A stretch of DNA of 64,000 bases, taken from assembly GCF_002838065.1 (NCBI RefSeq), contig NZ_PIZU01000001.1, positions 1-64,000 on the forward strand, written 5' to 3'. The translations under genes and the position numbers were made by a program. The number at the start of each line of letters is the position of its first letter. Within the stretch, counting starts at the first letter, position 1. This document shows, piece by piece, positions 1 to 9,702 of the stretch. The notes under the pieces are model-generated. The model made no database searches. It was given only the letters and a program-made list of their open reading frames with translations, and was not told the origin of the DNA. Source of the DNA: Mycobacterium hubeiense. GTDB lineage: Bacteria > Actinomycetota > Actinomycetes > Mycobacteriales > Mycobacteriaceae.

Positions 1-73
1 CACCGGCGGGCAGGAGCGAAGCGACACGGGAAGCGGCACCGGCGGGCAGGAGCGAAGCGACGGGGGAAGCGGC
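1..73 (+). repeat. 36-bp tandem repeat, two visible copies, in frame in lysX
   Basis: Bases 1-36 and 37-72 are the same unit with two mismatches. Each unit is 12 codons, so the lysX frame is kept and reads TGGQERSD followed by a Gly/Ser-rich stretch, twice. The repeat begins at the window edge and may have more copies to the left. It lies just before a hydrophobic strand of the DUF2156 domain, so it is probably a surface-loop expansion. This is seen directly; any effect on the protein is unknown. Confidence 0.8.
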
Positions 74-2071
74 ACAGTGGTGGCACTGCTCTCGCTGGTG
101 CCCTGGGGTACCACCGGCGTCTCCCTGGACCTGATGCGCCGCTCCCCTCAATCCCCTAACGGCACCATCGAATTGATGGTCAGCGAGCTATGCATGCAGT
201 CCGAACACGTTGGGGTGAACCGGATTTCGCTCAATTTCGCGATGTTCCGGTCGGCGTTCGAACAGGGCGCCCAGCTCGGCGCCGGGCCGGTGGCGCGACT
301 GTGGCGCGCCGTGCTGGTGTTCTTCTCTCGGTGGTGGCAACTCGAAACGCTGTACCGGTCGAACATGAAGTACCAACCGGAATGGGTGCCCCGCTACGCG
401 TGCTACGAGGATGCGCGGCTGATCCCACGGGTCGGCGTTGCCTCCGTCATCGCCGAAGGCTTTCTGGTGCTGCCGTTCTCGCGGCGCAACAAACAACACA
501 CCGGCCAGCACGTCTCGGCACCAACCACTTTGGTGGAGTCGGGGTTGTTGCACCACGACGGCAGCGCTCCCGAGCTCGCCGAGGTCGACTTGCCCGACGA
601 CGAGGAAGGCCCACGGCTGCCCGAGCAGGTACGGGTGCGGATGGCCAAACTGCGGGCCCTACAGCTCAACGGCGTCGACGCGTATCCGGTCGGGCGCGCA
701 CCCAGCCACACCATCGCCGAGGCCATCGAGGAGAGCGATGACGTCAGCCTGACCGTCGCGGGGCGGGTGCTTCGCATGCGCGACTACGGCGGTGTGTTGT
801 TCGCCCAGCTGCGCGACTGGTCGGGCGAAGTCCAACTGCTGCTGGACAATTCGTCGTTGACCGACGGCACCACCGCGGATTTCACCGCGGCCATCGATCT
901 GGGAGACCTGGTCGAGGTATCCGGCACCATGGGCTACAGCAAGAAAGGCACCCGCTCGGTTCTGGTGCGCAGCTGGCGGCTGATCGGCAAGTGCCTGCGC
1001 CCGCTGCCCGACAAGTGGAAAGGCCTGACCGATCAAGAGGCGCGGGTGCGCGCTCGATATGTCGATCTCGCGATCAACGCCGAGGCGCGCGACCTCATCC
1101 GCGCCCGTAGCGGCGTGCTGCGTGCGATCCGGGAAACCTTGTACGGCAAGGGCTTTCTCGAAGTCGAGACGCCGATCCTGCAGCAGATTCACGGCGGCGC
1201 GAACGCCCGCCCGTTCCTGACGCACATCAACGCCTACGACCTCGACCTGTATCTGCGCATCGCCCCCGAGCTTTACCTCAAGCGGCTCTGCGTCGGGGGC
1301 GTCGAGCGGGTTTTCGAGTTGGGCCGGGCGTTTCGCAACGAGGGCGTCGACTTCAGCCACAACCCGGAATTCACGCTGTTGGAGGCGTATCAAGCGCACG
1401 CCGATTACAACGTCTGGATCGACGGCTGCCGGGAGCTCATCCAGAACGCCGCGCAGGCCGCCAACGGTGACCACGTCTTCATGCGACCGCGCGACGACGG
1501 CACCCTCGCGCCGGTCGACATCTCCGGCGAGTGGACCGTCAAGACCGTGCACGAGGCGGTGTCGGAGGCGCTCGGTGAGCAGATCGACGCCGAAACCGAT
1601 CTGGCGACCTTGCGTCGGCTGGCCGATGCGGCGGGCATCCCGTATCTGAGCCACTGGGACGAAGGCGCGGTGGTGCTGGAGATGTACGAGCACCTGGTCG
1701 AGGACCGCACCGAGGCGCCGACGTTCTACAAGGACTTCCCCACGTCGGTATCGCCCTTGACGCGGCCGCACCGCAGCATTCCCGGCGTCGCCGAACGGTG
1801 GGACCTGGTGGCGTGGGGGGTGGAGCTGGGCACCGCCTACAGCGAGCTGACCGATCCCGTCGAGCAGCGGCGTCGGCTGCAGGAACAGTCGATGCTGGCC
1901 GCGGGCGGCGACCCCGAGGCGATGGAACTCGACGAGGACTTCCTGCAGGCGATGGAGTACGCGATGGCGCCGACCGGCGGGCTGGGTATGGGGGTGGACC
2001 GCGTCGTCATGCTGATCACTGGGCGCAGCATCCGCGAGACGCTGCCGTTCCCGTTGGCCAAACCCCGTTGA
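2..2071 (+). CDS. lysX: LysX, bifunctional lysyl-tRNA synthetase / lysylphosphatidylglycerol synthase (5' part outside window)
   Basis: In mycobacteria LysX charges lysine and transfers it to phosphatidylglycerol, giving lysyl-PG in the membrane and resistance to cationic peptides. The frame is open to the left window edge, so the N-terminal membrane domain and most of the DUF2156 transferase domain are missing; about 690 residues are seen, against roughly 1170 in the full mycobacterial protein. The first part (from [11 protein letters not shown] to EGFLVLP) is the end of DUF2156. It is followed by an OB-fold anticodon domain and a class II LysRS core with motif 2 ([20 protein letters not shown]) and motif 3 ([12 protein letters not shown]). 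The first GTG in frame lies inside the domain at 77 and is not the start. An in-frame tandem repeat fills codons before 74. Identity is very secure; only the 5' end is unknown. Confidence 0.93.
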   Translation, partial: TGGQERSDTGSGTGGQERSDGGSGTVVALLSLVPWGTTGVSLDLMRRSPQSPNGTIELMVSELCMQSEHVGVNRISLNFAMFRSAFEQGAQLGAGPVARLWRAVLVFFSRWWQLETLYRSNMKYQPEWVPRYACYEDARLIPRVGVASVIAEGFLVLPFSRRNKQHTGQHVSAPTTLVESGLLHHDGSAPELAEVDLPDDEEGPRLPEQVRVRMAKLRALQLNGVDAYPVGRAPSHTIAEAIEESDDVSLTVAGRVLRMRDYGGVLFAQLRDWSGEVQLLLDNSSLTDGTTADFTAAIDLGDLVEVSGTMGYSKKGTRSVLVRSWRLIGKCLRPLPDKWKGLTDQEARVRARYVDLAINAEARDLIRARSGVLRAIRETLYGKGFLEVETPILQQIHGGANARPFLTHINAYDLDLYLRIAPELYLKRLCVGGVERVFELGRAFRNEGVDFSHNPEFTLLEAYQAHADYNVWIDGCRELIQNAAQAANGDHVFMRPRDDGTLAPVDISGEWTVKTVHEAVSEALGEQIDAETDLATLRRLADAAGIPYLSHWDEGAVVLEMYEHLVEDRTEAPTFYKDFPTSVSPLTRPHRSIPGVAERWDLVAWGVELGTAYSELTDPVEQRRRLQEQSMLAAGGDPEAMELDEDFLQAMEYAMAPTGGLGMGVDRVVMLITGRSIRETLPFPLAKPR

Positions 2072-2189
2072 CATTGCGGCCGGGGTAGTGAATCGGCGAG
2101 ATTCACAGCCCTGAGCGCCATCTCAACGACGACGCAGCGCCGCACTGACAGGTGGCACACAGCCAACTACAAGGTTGCGCGGTCACCAT

Positions 2190-3548
2190 ATGGCCGTGTC
2201 ACTGTTTGCGCTGTTGCACCACCCTCTTCCGCTGACGCACGGGTGGATCCCGGGGATGGTTCAGCTCGTGGCCGTCGTCGCGCTGGTGGCGGCGGTCGGC
2301 TGGCGCACCCGGACCTGGAGGTTGCTCTGGCTGCCATGGGCGGTCATAGTCGGCGCGGCCGTCACGGGCGCAGCGTACTGGTACGTCGCCTCGCAAGGGC
2401 TCGCGGGCGAGCCCGCACCGCACGCACTGTGGCTGTGGATCGGCCTGTCCGGCGTGGCTGCTGCAGTGCTGCTGGCGGGATGGCGCGACGCGCGATGGTG
2501 GCGACGGGGCGTGTCGGCGATGGCTTTACCTGCCTGCCTCCTGTGTGCCGCGCTGGCGTTGAATCAGTGGGTCGGCTACTTCCCGACGGCCCAGACTGCA
2601 TGGAACCAACTGACTGCGGGTCCGCTGCCGGATCAGACCGATCAGGTCACCGTGGTCGCGATGCAGAAACAACACAGGATCCCGGCCAGGGGCACCGTGC
2701 TGCCGGTCAGCATCGGCGATGCGGTGTCGGGTTTTCGGCATCGGGGCGAGCTGGTCTACCTGCCGCCCGCCTGGTACGCGACCGATCCGCCGCCCCGGCT
2801 GCCGACGGTGATGATGATCGGCGGCGAGTTCAACACCCCCGCCGACTGGCTGCGTGCCGGTAACGCGGTGACGACGGTCGATGACTTCGCCGCGGCCCAC
2901 CATGGCTACGCACCCGTGCTGGTGTTCGCCGACCCCGGCGGCGCGTTCAACAACGACACCGAGTGCGTGAACGGCCCGCGCGGCAACGCCGCCGACCATC
3001 TGACGAAGGATGTTGTGCCATTTATGATGTCGCGGTTCGGCGTCAGTTCACGGCCGCAGAACTGGGGTGTGGCGGGGTTTTCGATGGGCGGCACCTGCGC
3101 GGTCGACCTCACCGTCATGCATCCAGACATGTTCAGCGCATTCGCCGATATCGCCGGTGACCTGGGCCCCAATACGGGCACCCGGGAGCAGACCATCGAC
3201 CGACTGTTCGGCGGCAGCGCCCAGCGGTGGGCCGCGTTCGACCCGACCACGGTGATGGCCCGCCACGGCCCCTACACCGGTGTGGCCGGTTGGTTCCATG
3301 TCAACGGTTACGCACCGGTCAACGCGCAAGCGGCTGCGGCGAATTCGCTGTGCGCAACAGGCGCCGCGCGTGGCATCGACTGCGCAGTCGTCGTCCAGCC
3401 GGGCAGGCATGACTGGCAGTTCGCGTCGCGTGCATTCGCCGCCGCGTTGCCCTGGCTGGCCGGCCGACTCGGCACCCCGGACGTGCCGCCAATCTCGTTG
3501 CCCGGACCGGGGCCGTCCACGCCGGTCGAACAGGTGGCGGTCCGGTAG
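2190..3548 (+). CDS. Membrane-anchored esterase of the Rv1639c type (antigen-85-like alpha/beta hydrolase)
   Basis: A 452-residue protein with about four hydrophobic segments in the first 130 residues and an alpha/beta hydrolase domain behind them. The nucleophile elbow GFSMGG and the following PDMFSAFADIAG stretch resemble the putative-esterase family (PF00756, which includes esterase D and antigen 85). A late Asp and His (QPGRHDW) could complete the triad. This predicts a membrane protein with its catalytic domain on the outer face; the substrate is unknown. It lies next to lysX as Rv1639c does in M. tuberculosis. I chose the ATG at 2190 over the TTG five codons upstream; neither has a clear ribosome-binding site. 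Confidence 0.75.
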   Translation: MAVSLFALLHHPLPLTHGWIPGMVQLVAVVALVAAVGWRTRTWRLLWLPWAVIVGAAVTGAAYWYVASQGLAGEPAPHALWLWIGLSGVAAAVLLAGWRDARWWRRGVSAMALPACLLCAALALNQWVGYFPTAQTAWNQLTAGPLPDQTDQVTVVAMQKQHRIPARGTVLPVSIGDAVSGFRHRGELVYLPPAWYATDPPPRLPTVMMIGGEFNTPADWLRAGNAVTTVDDFAAAHHGYAPVLVFADPGGAFNNDTECVNGPRGNAADHLTKDVVPFMMSRFGVSSRPQNWGVAGFSMGGTCAVDLTVMHPDMFSAFADIAGDLGPNTGTREQTIDRLFGGSAQRWAAFDPTTVMARHGPYTGVAGWFHVNGYAPVNAQAAAANSLCATGAARGIDCAVVVQPGRHDWQFASRAFAAALPWLAGRLGTPDVPPISLPGPGPSTPVEQVAVR

Positions 3549-3565
3549 CGAGTACCGTATGCGGC

Positions 3566-3898
3566 ATGCCGGACGAACGCCCTTCCGAGCCGGATCCCGC
3601 CATCGACGACGACGCGGTCGACGATATCGCGCTGCAGCCCGATACCCCGCCGCCGACCGGGCCCCCGGCCGCCGCTCCAGAAGACACCGGCTACAGCCCC
3701 GGCGGCGTGCCGACCTTCGAATCGGTGCGCGAGAAGATCGAAACCCGCTACGGAACAGCGATAGGGGCCTCCGAACTCGCCGCCGAGACCCCGGAGGGCC
3801 GGACCGTCGAGAAGCAGTACGAAGAACGCCAGAAAGCCGCTGCCGAACGGTTGGCACAGATCCGCAAGTCGATGCACGACGAAGACCAGACCGACTGA
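3566..3898 (+). CDS. Small acidic Pro-rich protein, Rv1638A-like, unknown function
   Basis: A 110-residue soluble protein. The first 50 residues are rich in Asp and Pro and look disordered. The second half is predicted helical and charged (ESVREKIETRYG, then EKQYEERQKAAAERLAQIRKSM), possibly a short coiled coil. Its position between the esterase and the uvrA region matches Rv1638A of M. tuberculosis. It starts 17 bases after the esterase stop and ends 3 bases before the next start, so the three genes are probably co-transcribed. No function can be assigned. Confidence 0.65.
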   Translation: MPDERPSEPDPAIDDDAVDDIALQPDTPPPTGPPAAAPEDTGYSPGGVPTFESVREKIETRYGTAIGASELAAETPEGRTVEKQYEERQKAAAERLAQIRKSMHDEDQTD

Positions 3899-3901
3899 GC
3901 T

Positions 3902-5065
3902 GTGCGGACATTCACCCTCGCCGAGCGCCGGGCCCGCCTGGCGCGACGCCACTTCCTCGGTGAGCCCGCGGACTCGATTGCGACCGTGGCAGGCACGGTC
4001 GTCGGGCTGCATTCCACCGATCCGGCCACCCCGTTTCTGTCGCTGTGGGCACGGCTGAATGGCTTCTCCGTCACGGATCTGGAAGCAGAGCTTTATCAGC
4101 GCCGAACACTGGTCAAGCACCTCGCGATGCGCCGCACGCTGTGGGCGGTGCGCGCCGAGGACCTGCCGCTGGTGCAATCGGCGGCCAGCGACCGAGTGGC
4201 CGCCAACGAACGCCGACGCCTGGTTGCCGACGCGCAGAAGGCCGGGATCACCGACGACGGTGAGCGCTGGCTGGACCGGGCATGCGAGGCGGTACTGCGG
4301 CGCCTCGGCGAGCACGGCCCGGCGAGCGCCAAGGAACTGCGGGCGGCACTGCCGGAACTCGCGGGCAGCTACGACTATGCTCCCGGAAAACGCTGGGGTG
4401 GTGAAACACCTTTGGCACCACGGGTTTTGACGGTACTAGCGGTGCGCGGCGACATCGTGCGAGGCCCCAACGACGGCGCCTGGACGGTGTCGCGGCCGCG
4501 GTGGACGACGACGGCCGACTGGTTGGGTAGCGCCGTCGAACCCGAGGCGGCCGAGGTGGCCCGCGCCGAACTGGTGCGCAGGTGGCTGCGGGCGTTCGGG
4601 CCGGCAACCGTCACCGACATCAAGTGGTGGTTCGGCAACACGCTGACGTGGGCGCGGCAGGCGTTGCGCGATATCGACGCGGTCGAGGTCGATCTCGACG
4701 GCACCCCCGGCTATGCCCTGCCCGACGATCTGGAACCCGAGCCCGATGCCGAACCGTGGTGCGCCCTGCTGCCAGCGCTGGACGTCACCACGATGGGCTG
4801 GTTCGACCGGGACTGGTATCTCGGTGAGCACCGCAGTCAGGTATTCGACACCAACGGCAACGGCGGTACGACGGCGTGGTGGAACGGCCGGATCGTCGGC
4901 GGCGGGGGCCAAGACGACGACGGCCGCGTCGCGGTGCGACTGCTTGAAGAGGTGGGGCGCGACGCGCAACGGGCGCTGGAGCGCCGGGCCGACGAGCTCA
5001 CCGAGTGGCTGGCAGGCGTGCGGGTCAGCCCGCGGTTCCCGTCGCCCCTGTCGAAACAGCGGTGA
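3902..5065 (+). CDS. Winged-helix DNA-binding protein, HTH_42 / AlkZ-like superfamily
   Basis: A 387-residue protein of the winged-helix family that includes the AlkZ/YcaQ DNA glycosylases, recognised from the N-terminal segment (LARRHFLGEPADS, VVGLHSTDPATP, LVKHLAMRRTLWAV) and the C-terminal part with WFDRDWYLGEHR. AlkZ and YcaQ proteins use a Gln-containing motif (Q-x-Q or Q-x-D) in this N-terminal strand; here the corresponding place reads HSTD, so a glycosylase reaction cannot be assumed. It starts with GTG 3 bases after the preceding stop, so it is likely part of that operon. It may act in DNA repair or as a DNA-binding regulator; the family is more certain than the role. Confidence 0.7.
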   Translation: MRTFTLAERRARLARRHFLGEPADSIATVAGTVVGLHSTDPATPFLSLWARLNGFSVTDLEAELYQRRTLVKHLAMRRTLWAVRAEDLPLVQSAASDRVAANERRRLVADAQKAGITDDGERWLDRACEAVLRRLGEHGPASAKELRAALPELAGSYDYAPGKRWGGETPLAPRVLTVLAVRGDIVRGPNDGAWTVSRPRWTTTADWLGSAVEPEAAEVARAELVRRWLRAFGPATVTDIKWWFGNTLTWARQALRDIDAVEVDLDGTPGYALPDDLEPEPDAEPWCALLPALDVTTMGWFDRDWYLGEHRSQVFDTNGNGGTTAWWNGRIVGGGGQDDDGRVAVRLLEEVGRDAQRALERRADELTEWLAGVRVSPRFPSPLSKQR

Positions 5066-5120
5066 ACTCAGGCTGTCAGCGGGGACGCGGACCTCGAGCG
5101 CTGCCACGAGATCTGCCGAG

Positions 5121-5279
5121 GCGTTCACGGGCTTGGGGATTCTGGTGCCGTCACGCAACACCCGGCTGATGCGATGGTGCCTGGACTCCGGGCTGCGACT
5201 GGTGCAGCAGTCCACGCTGATGTCGATCGGGCTTTACAACGAGCCGCAGGGATCCTGGCTACCGTCGGTCGGCTACTAA
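5121..5279 (+). pseudogene. C-terminal remnant of a GNAT-type acetyltransferase
   Basis: Frame 3 here reads GLGILVPSRNTRLMRWCLDSG and then LRLVQQSTLMSIGLY, ending PSVGY. It resembles the last 50 residues of GNAT-like acetyltransferases with the pattern MTIG.Y..P.G.W.PS. Nothing upstream in the frame resembles the acetyl-CoA-binding core, and the preceding sequence is the end of the winged-helix gene in another frame. The stop codon overlaps the last bases of uvrA on the opposite strand. It looks like a decayed gene whose 5' part was deleted. The assignment is by pattern only. Confidence 0.4.
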
Positions 5280-8194
5280 GCGCTCACCTTGCGCCCGTTT
5301 CGGCCATTCCGGCCGTTGCGGGTCTTGCGCGTCGGCCTGGGTAGCCCCAGCGTGTCGGCAAGGAAGAGGCCCGTGTAGCTGTCGGGATTGGCGGCCACGT
5401 CCTCCGGTGTGCCGGACGCCACCACCGTGCCGCCGCCGGCGCCGCCCTCCGGCCCCATGTCGACGATCCAGTCGGAGGTCTTGATCACGTCGAGGTTGTG
5501 CTCGATGACGATCACCGTATTGCCTTTGTCGACAAGGCCGTTGAGCACATTGAGCAGTTTGCGGATGTCCTCGAAATGCAGGCCCGTCGTCGGTTCGTCG
5601 AGGATGTAGACGGTGCGGCCGGTGGAGCGCTTCTGCAGCTCGCTGGCCAGCTTGACGCGTTGCGCCTCACCGCCGGACAGCGTCGGCGCCGGCTGCCCCA
5701 GCCGCACGTATCCCAACCCGACGTCGACCAGCGTCTGCAGGTAGCGGTGGATCGAGGTGATCGGCTCGAAGAACTCCGCGGCGTCCTCGATGGACATGTC
5801 GAGCACCTCGGAGATGGTCTTGCCCTTGTAGTGCACTTCGAGGGTTTCGCGGTTGTACCGGGCGCCGTGGCACACCTCGCACGGCACATACACGTCGGGC
5901 AGGAAGTTCATCTCGATCTTGATGGTGCCGTCGCCGGAGCATGCCTCGCAGCGACCGCCCTTGACGTTGAACGAGAATCGGCCCGGCTGATACCCGCGGA
6001 CCTTCGCCTCGGTGGTGGCCGCGAACAACGAGCGGATCTTGTCGAACACCCCGGTGTAGGTGGCCGGGTTGGATCGCGGCGTGCGGCCGATCGGCGACTG
6101 GTCGACCCGCACCAGCTTGTCGACGTTGTCGAGCCCGTTCACCCGCGTGTGCCGGCCCGGCACCTGGCGGGCGCCGTTGAGTTTGTTGGCCAGCACCGAC
6201 GCCAGGATGTCGTTGACCAATGTGGACTTGCCCGAACCGGATACGCCCGTCACCGACGTCAGCACACCGAGCGGGAACGACACGTCGATGCTGCGTAGGT
6301 TGTGCTCACGGGCGCCGACGACCGTGAGCTGCCGACGCTTGTCGACCGGCCGCCGGATCGCCGGGACCTCGATGCTCTCCTTACCCGAAAGATAGGCGCC
6401 GGTAAGCGAATCCGGGTTGCGCAACAGCTCATCGTATGGGCCGCTGTGCACGATCCGCCCACCGTGCTCGCCGGCGGCCGGGCCGATGTCGACCACCCAG
6501 TCGGCATGCGCGATGGTGTCCAGATCGTGTTCGACGACAATCAGCGTGTTGCCCAAATCCCTCAGCCGCAGCAGCGTTTCGATCAGCCTGCGGTTGTCGC
6601 GCTGATGCAGGCCGATCGACGGTTCGTCGAGCACATACAGCCCCCCGACCAACCCGGAGCCGATCTGCGTGGCGAGCCGAATCCGTTGCGCCTCACCGCC
6701 GGACAGCGTCGCCGCCGCCCGGGACAGTGACAGGTAATCGAGGCCGACGTCGAGCAGGAAGCCGAGCCGCGACTGGATCTCCTTGAGCACCTGCCCGGCG
6801 ATCGCCTGCTCGCGCGGCCCGAGCGTCAACGCATTGAGGAACTCCGCGCAGTCGGCGATGGACAGCTCGGCCACCTCGGCGATGGACTTGTGCTCCTTGT
6901 CGGCCGCCAGCGTGACGGCCAAAATCTCCGGTTTGAGCCGCGTGCCATTGCATTCCGGGCAGGGCACGTCGCGCATGAAGCCCTCGTAGCGCTCCTTCAT
7001 CAGCTCCGAGTCGGTCTGCTCCATCTTGCGCTGCAGGAACGCCATCACGCCTTCGAAATCGGCGTAGTACGACCGGGTGCGGCCGTAGCGGTTGCGGTAG
7101 CGGACGTGCACCTGCTCGTCGCAACCCTCGAGAATTGCCTTGCGCGCCTTGGCCGGAAGCTTCTTCCACGGCGTATCCACGTCGAAGCCCAGCTGATCGC
7201 CCAGCCCGGCCAGCATCCGCGTGAAGTACTCGGCCGTCTGCCCCATCGACCACGGCGCGACGGCGCCCTCGGCCAACGTCAGCTCCGGATCGGGTACGAC
7301 GAGATCGGGATCGACCTCTTTGCGGATGCCCAGGCCGGTGCACTCCGGGCAGGCGCCGTAGGGCGAGTTGAACGAGAACGACCGCGGCTCCAGATCATCG
7401 ACGGCCAGCGGGTGCCCGTTGGGGCAGGCCAGCTTCTCGGAGAAGCGCTGCTCGCGGTGCGGATGGTCCTCCTCGTGGTCGACGAACTCCAGCACCACGA
7501 TCCCGTCGGCGAGATTCAGCGCCGTCTCGACCGAGTCTGTCAGCCGCTGTTTGGCGCTCGCCTTGACCGTGAGCCGGTCGACGACCACCTCGATGTCGTG
7601 CTTCTCCTGCTTCTTCAGCTTCGGCGGATCGGTCAGCGGATGCACCACGCCGTCGACCCGAACCCGGCTGTAGCCCTGCGAGTTCAGCTTGTCGAACAGG
7701 TCGACGAACTCGCCCTTACGGGTACGCACCACGGGCGCGAGCACCTGGAATCGGGTGCCCTCGGGCATGGCCAGTACCTGGTCGACGATCTGCTGCGGGG
7801 TCTGCCGGGCAATGCGCGACCCACAGACCGGGCAGTGCGGGGTGCCGGCCCGCGCGTACAGCAGGCGCAAGTAGTCGTACACCTCGGTGATGGTGCCGAC
7901 GGTGGAGCGCGGGTTGCGGTTGGTGGACTTCTGGTCGATGGACACCGCCGGCGACAGGCCCTCGATGAAGTCGACATCGGGTTTGTCCATCTGGCCCAGG
8001 AACTGACGCGCGTAGGCCGACAGCGACTCCACATAGCGGCGCTGACCCTCGGCGAAAATCGTGTCGAACGCCAGCGACGACTTGCCCGAGCCCGACAGGC
8101 CAGTGAAGACGATCAGCGCATCCCGCGGCAGGTCAAGGTCGACACTTCGCAGGTTGTGCTCGCGCGCACCCTTGACGATCAGGCGGTCAGCCAC
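5276..8194 (-). CDS. uvrA: UvrA, excinuclease ABC subunit A
   Basis: A 972-residue damage-recognition ATPase of nucleotide excision repair, working as a dimer with UvrB. Both ABC modules are present: Walker [14 protein letters not shown] near residue 32 and [13 protein letters not shown] in the second half, each with an LSGGEAQR signature and a DEPS/DEPT Walker B. The zinc-finger cysteine pairs are visible (CPVCGSR, CPECTG, CPECNG, CEACSG, CEVCHG). The length is normal. The GTG start is supported by a purine-rich AAAGGAAA a few bases upstream. The gene is divergent from the MBL hydrolase with about 75 bases between them, and its stop overlaps the GNAT remnant. No mycobacterial LexA box (TCGAAC-n4-GTTCGA) was seen upstream. 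Confidence 0.97.
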   Translation of the reverse strand: MADRLIVKGAREHNLRSVDLDLPRDALIVFTGLSGSGKSSLAFDTIFAEGQRRYVESLSAYARQFLGQMDKPDVDFIEGLSPAVSIDQKSTNRNPRSTVGTITEVYDYLRLLYARAGTPHCPVCGSRIARQTPQQIVDQVLAMPEGTRFQVLAPVVRTRKGEFVDLFDKLNSQGYSRVRVDGVVHPLTDPPKLKKQEKHDIEVVVDRLTVKASAKQRLTDSVETALNLADGIVVLEFVDHEEDHPHREQRFSEKLACPNGHPLAVDDLEPRSFSFNSPYGACPECTGLGIRKEVDPDLVVPDPELTLAEGAVAPWSMGQTAEYFTRMLAGLGDQLGFDVDTPWKKLPAKARKAILEGCDEQVHVRYRNRYGRTRSYYADFEGVMAFLQRKMEQTDSELMKERYEGFMRDVPCPECNGTRLKPEILAVTLAADKEHKSIAEVAELSIADCAEFLNALTLGPREQAIAGQVLKEIQSRLGFLLDVGLDYLSLSRAAATLSGGEAQRIRLATQIGSGLVGGLYVLDEPSIGLHQRDNRRLIETLLRLRDLGNTLIVVEHDLDTIAHADWVVDIGPAAGEHGGRIVHSGPYDELLRNPDSLTGAYLSGKESIEVPAIRRPVDKRRQLTVVGAREHNLRSIDVSFPLGVLTSVTGVSGSGKSTLVNDILASVLANKLNGARQVPGRHTRVNGLDNVDKLVRVDQSPIGRTPRSNPATYTGVFDKIRSLFAATTEAKVRGYQPGRFSFNVKGGRCEACSGDGTIKIEMNFLPDVYVPCEVCHGARYNRETLEVHYKGKTISEVLDMSIEDAAEFFEPITSIHRYLQTLVDVGLGYVRLGQPAPTLSGGEAQRVKLASELQKRSTGRTVYILDEPTTGLHFEDIRKLLNVLNGLVDKGNTVIVIEHNLDVIKTSDWIVDMGPEGGAGGGTVVASGTPEDVAANPDSYTGLFLADTLGLPRPTRKTRNGRNGRNGRKVSA

Positions 8195-8268
8195 GCGTTT
8201 CCTTTCCCGCGGACAGAGTTCATGCCCATGCTATGTGCCCCCACCGACAAGCCCGATACCGTGAGGCT

Positions 8269-8940
8269 ATGACAGTCGTCGACGACAACTACACCGGCCA
8301 CGTCGAGCCTCGGACGGCTGCCCGGCGCACCCTGCCGGGCGCGACCATCGTGAAGGCGTCGGTGGGCCCGATGGACAACAACTCGTACCTGGTGACGTGT
8401 AATCAGACCGGCGAGACGCTGCTGATCGACGCGGCCAACGACGCCGACATTCTGTTGGAACTCATCGAGCGGTACGCCTCGAAGCTGTCCCTGATCGTCA
8501 CCAGCCACCAGCACTGGGATCACGTTCAGGCGCTGGCCGAGGTGGCCAAGGCCACCGGCGCCCCGACCGCGGCGCATCAGCTCGACGCCGAACCGCTGCC
8601 GGTCAAGCCCGACCGGATCCTCGCCAACGGCGACACCATCAAGATCGGTGAGCTGTCCTTCGACGTCATCCATCTGCGCGGCCACACTCCTGGCTCGGTC
8701 GCGCTGGCACTCGACGGCGCGGACGAGGCGACGCACCTTTTCACCGGCGACTGCCTTTTTCCGGGTGGCGTCGGAAAGACGTGGCAGCCCGGCGACTTCG
8801 AGCAGCTGTTGGGCGACGTCACCAGCCGGGTGTTCAACGTCTACGACGATTCGACGGTGATCTATCCCGGTCACGGCGACGACACCACGCTCGGCGCGGA
8901 GCGGCCACACCTTGGCGAATGGAAAGAGCGCGGCTGGTAA
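8269..8940 (+). CDS. MBL-fold metallo-hydrolase (glyoxalase II-like), Rv1637c type
   Basis: A 223-residue metallo-beta-lactamase fold hydrolase. The metal site is visible as SHQHWDH (HxHxDH), followed by RGHTPGSV, FTGDCLFPGG and YPGHGDDTTLG, the layout of glyoxalase II-like hydrolases acting on thioesters. The substrate is not known. It is divergent from uvrA, as Rv1637c is in M. tuberculosis. An in-frame ATG at 8233 would add 12 residues (CPHRQARYREA) that look untranslated; I prefer 8269, which follows a GAGG closely. Confidence 0.85.
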   Translation: MTVVDDNYTGHVEPRTAARRTLPGATIVKASVGPMDNNSYLVTCNQTGETLLIDAANDADILLELIERYASKLSLIVTSHQHWDHVQALAEVAKATGAPTAAHQLDAEPLPVKPDRILANGDTIKIGELSFDVIHLRGHTPGSVALALDGADEATHLFTGDCLFPGGVGKTWQPGDFEQLLGDVTSRVFNVYDDSTVIYPGHGDDTTLGAERPHLGEWKERGW

Positions 8941-8948
8941 GGCCATAC

Positions 8949-8968
8949 TATGAATCCCTAGGGACATA
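8949..8968. promoter_or_regulatory. Palindrome upstream of vapBC, candidate operator
   Basis: TATG-n3-CCCTAGGG-n1-CATA forms a near-symmetrical inverted repeat centred on CCCTAGGG, 33 bases before the antitoxin ATG. VapB antitoxins usually bind palindromes in their own promoter, so this is a natural operator candidate. The palindrome is seen; binding is inferred. Confidence 0.4.
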
Positions 8969-9000
8969 CAACGATCGATGTTCGGCGTATGATGCTCTTT

Positions 9001-9252
9001 ATGACTGGTGTCCGCGCGAAGGTGACCCGCAATGGCCAGGTTTCGCTGCCCGCCGAACTGCGGCACCGGTGGGGCGCCGAGTCTGTTCTCGTGGTTGACC
9101 GCGGCGACTACGCCATCGTTCGGCCGATACCCAAGGACACCGTGACAGCGCTGAAGGGCGCCTTCGCTGGGCCTGGGCCGGCAAGTGAGAAGGTCCGCGC
9201 TGCCGAGCGCAAGGCTGACGCCGAATCCGAGTCACGCCGCGGCAGTCGGTGA
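9001..9252 (+). CDS. vapB: VapB-like antitoxin, AbrB/MazE fold
   Basis: An 83-residue protein with an AbrB-type swapped-hairpin domain (VRAKVTRNGQVSLPAELRHRW, then VLVVDRGDYAIVRPIP) and a charged C-terminal tail rich in Glu, Arg and Ala. In this family the tail wraps round the PIN toxin and blocks its active site. The GTGA overlap with vapC makes the pair a coupled operon. An upstream ATG at 8989 would add MMLF. The vapBC pair lies between genes that correspond to the Rv1637c and Rv1636 neighbourhood, where M. tuberculosis has no such pair, so it was probably inserted. Confidence 0.8.
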   Translation: MTGVRAKVTRNGQVSLPAELRHRWGAESVLVVDRGDYAIVRPIPKDTVTALKGAFAGPGPASEKVRAAERKADAESESRRGSR

Positions 9253-9677
9253 CCGTTCTCGACGCATATGCGGTGTTGGCGTATTTCCGTGCGGAAAATG
9301 CCGCTGATGAAGTTGCGGAGTTGCTCCGCAAGCCGACCATTCTGTCCGCGGTGAACGCGGCCGAAGTCATCGACCAGCTGGTCCGGGTGTTTGGGTATGA
9401 CGGAGACGATGTGCATGCAGATCTCGCGCTATTGGCCAAGAGCGGCTTAATGATTGAGGCTGTGGTACCCGATATCGGACTCCAGGCCGGTCGGCTACGG
9501 GCCCGTCACTACCACCGTGAACGCATGCCGGTCAGCATGGCTGATTGCGTCGCCGCCGCGACGGCGCTTTCCCACCGGCTGCCGTTGGCCACATCGGACC
9601 CGGCGTTGGCGCGTCTTGTGAGGGCGGAAGGCGGTCAGGTGCACGGTCTGCCCGACAGTGACGGCCGACGCCCCTGA
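9249..9677 (+). CDS. vapC: VapC-like toxin, PIN-domain ribonuclease
   Basis: A 142-residue PIN-domain protein. The acidic residues expected for Mg-dependent RNA cleavage are present: Asp5 (VLDAYAVLAY), Glu in NAAEVIDQL, Asp in MADCVAAATA and Asp in ATSDPALARL. VapC toxins usually cut tRNA or rRNA; the target here cannot be read. The gene starts with GTG overlapping the vapB stop by 4 bases, so translation is coupled. It appears intact, with no missing acidic residue. Confidence 0.85.
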   Translation: MTVLDAYAVLAYFRAENAADEVAELLRKPTILSAVNAAEVIDQLVRVFGYDGDDVHADLALLAKSGLMIEAVVPDIGLQAGRLRARHYHRERMPVSMADCVAAATALSHRLPLATSDPALARLVRAEGGQVHGLPDSDGRRP

Positions 9678-9702
9678 CGCCACGCGCGACAGAATTGATG
9701 CC

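Noticed and set aside
659..2074. Long minus-strand open frame (471 codons) antisense to lysX
   Set aside because: It runs exactly opposite the LysRS domain, has no family motif and has the Arg/Gln/Val-rich look of the complement of GC-rich coding DNA.
5276..8268. LexA/SOS box before uvrA
   Set aside because: No TCGAAC-n4-GTTCGA-like sequence occurs in the 75-base gap upstream.
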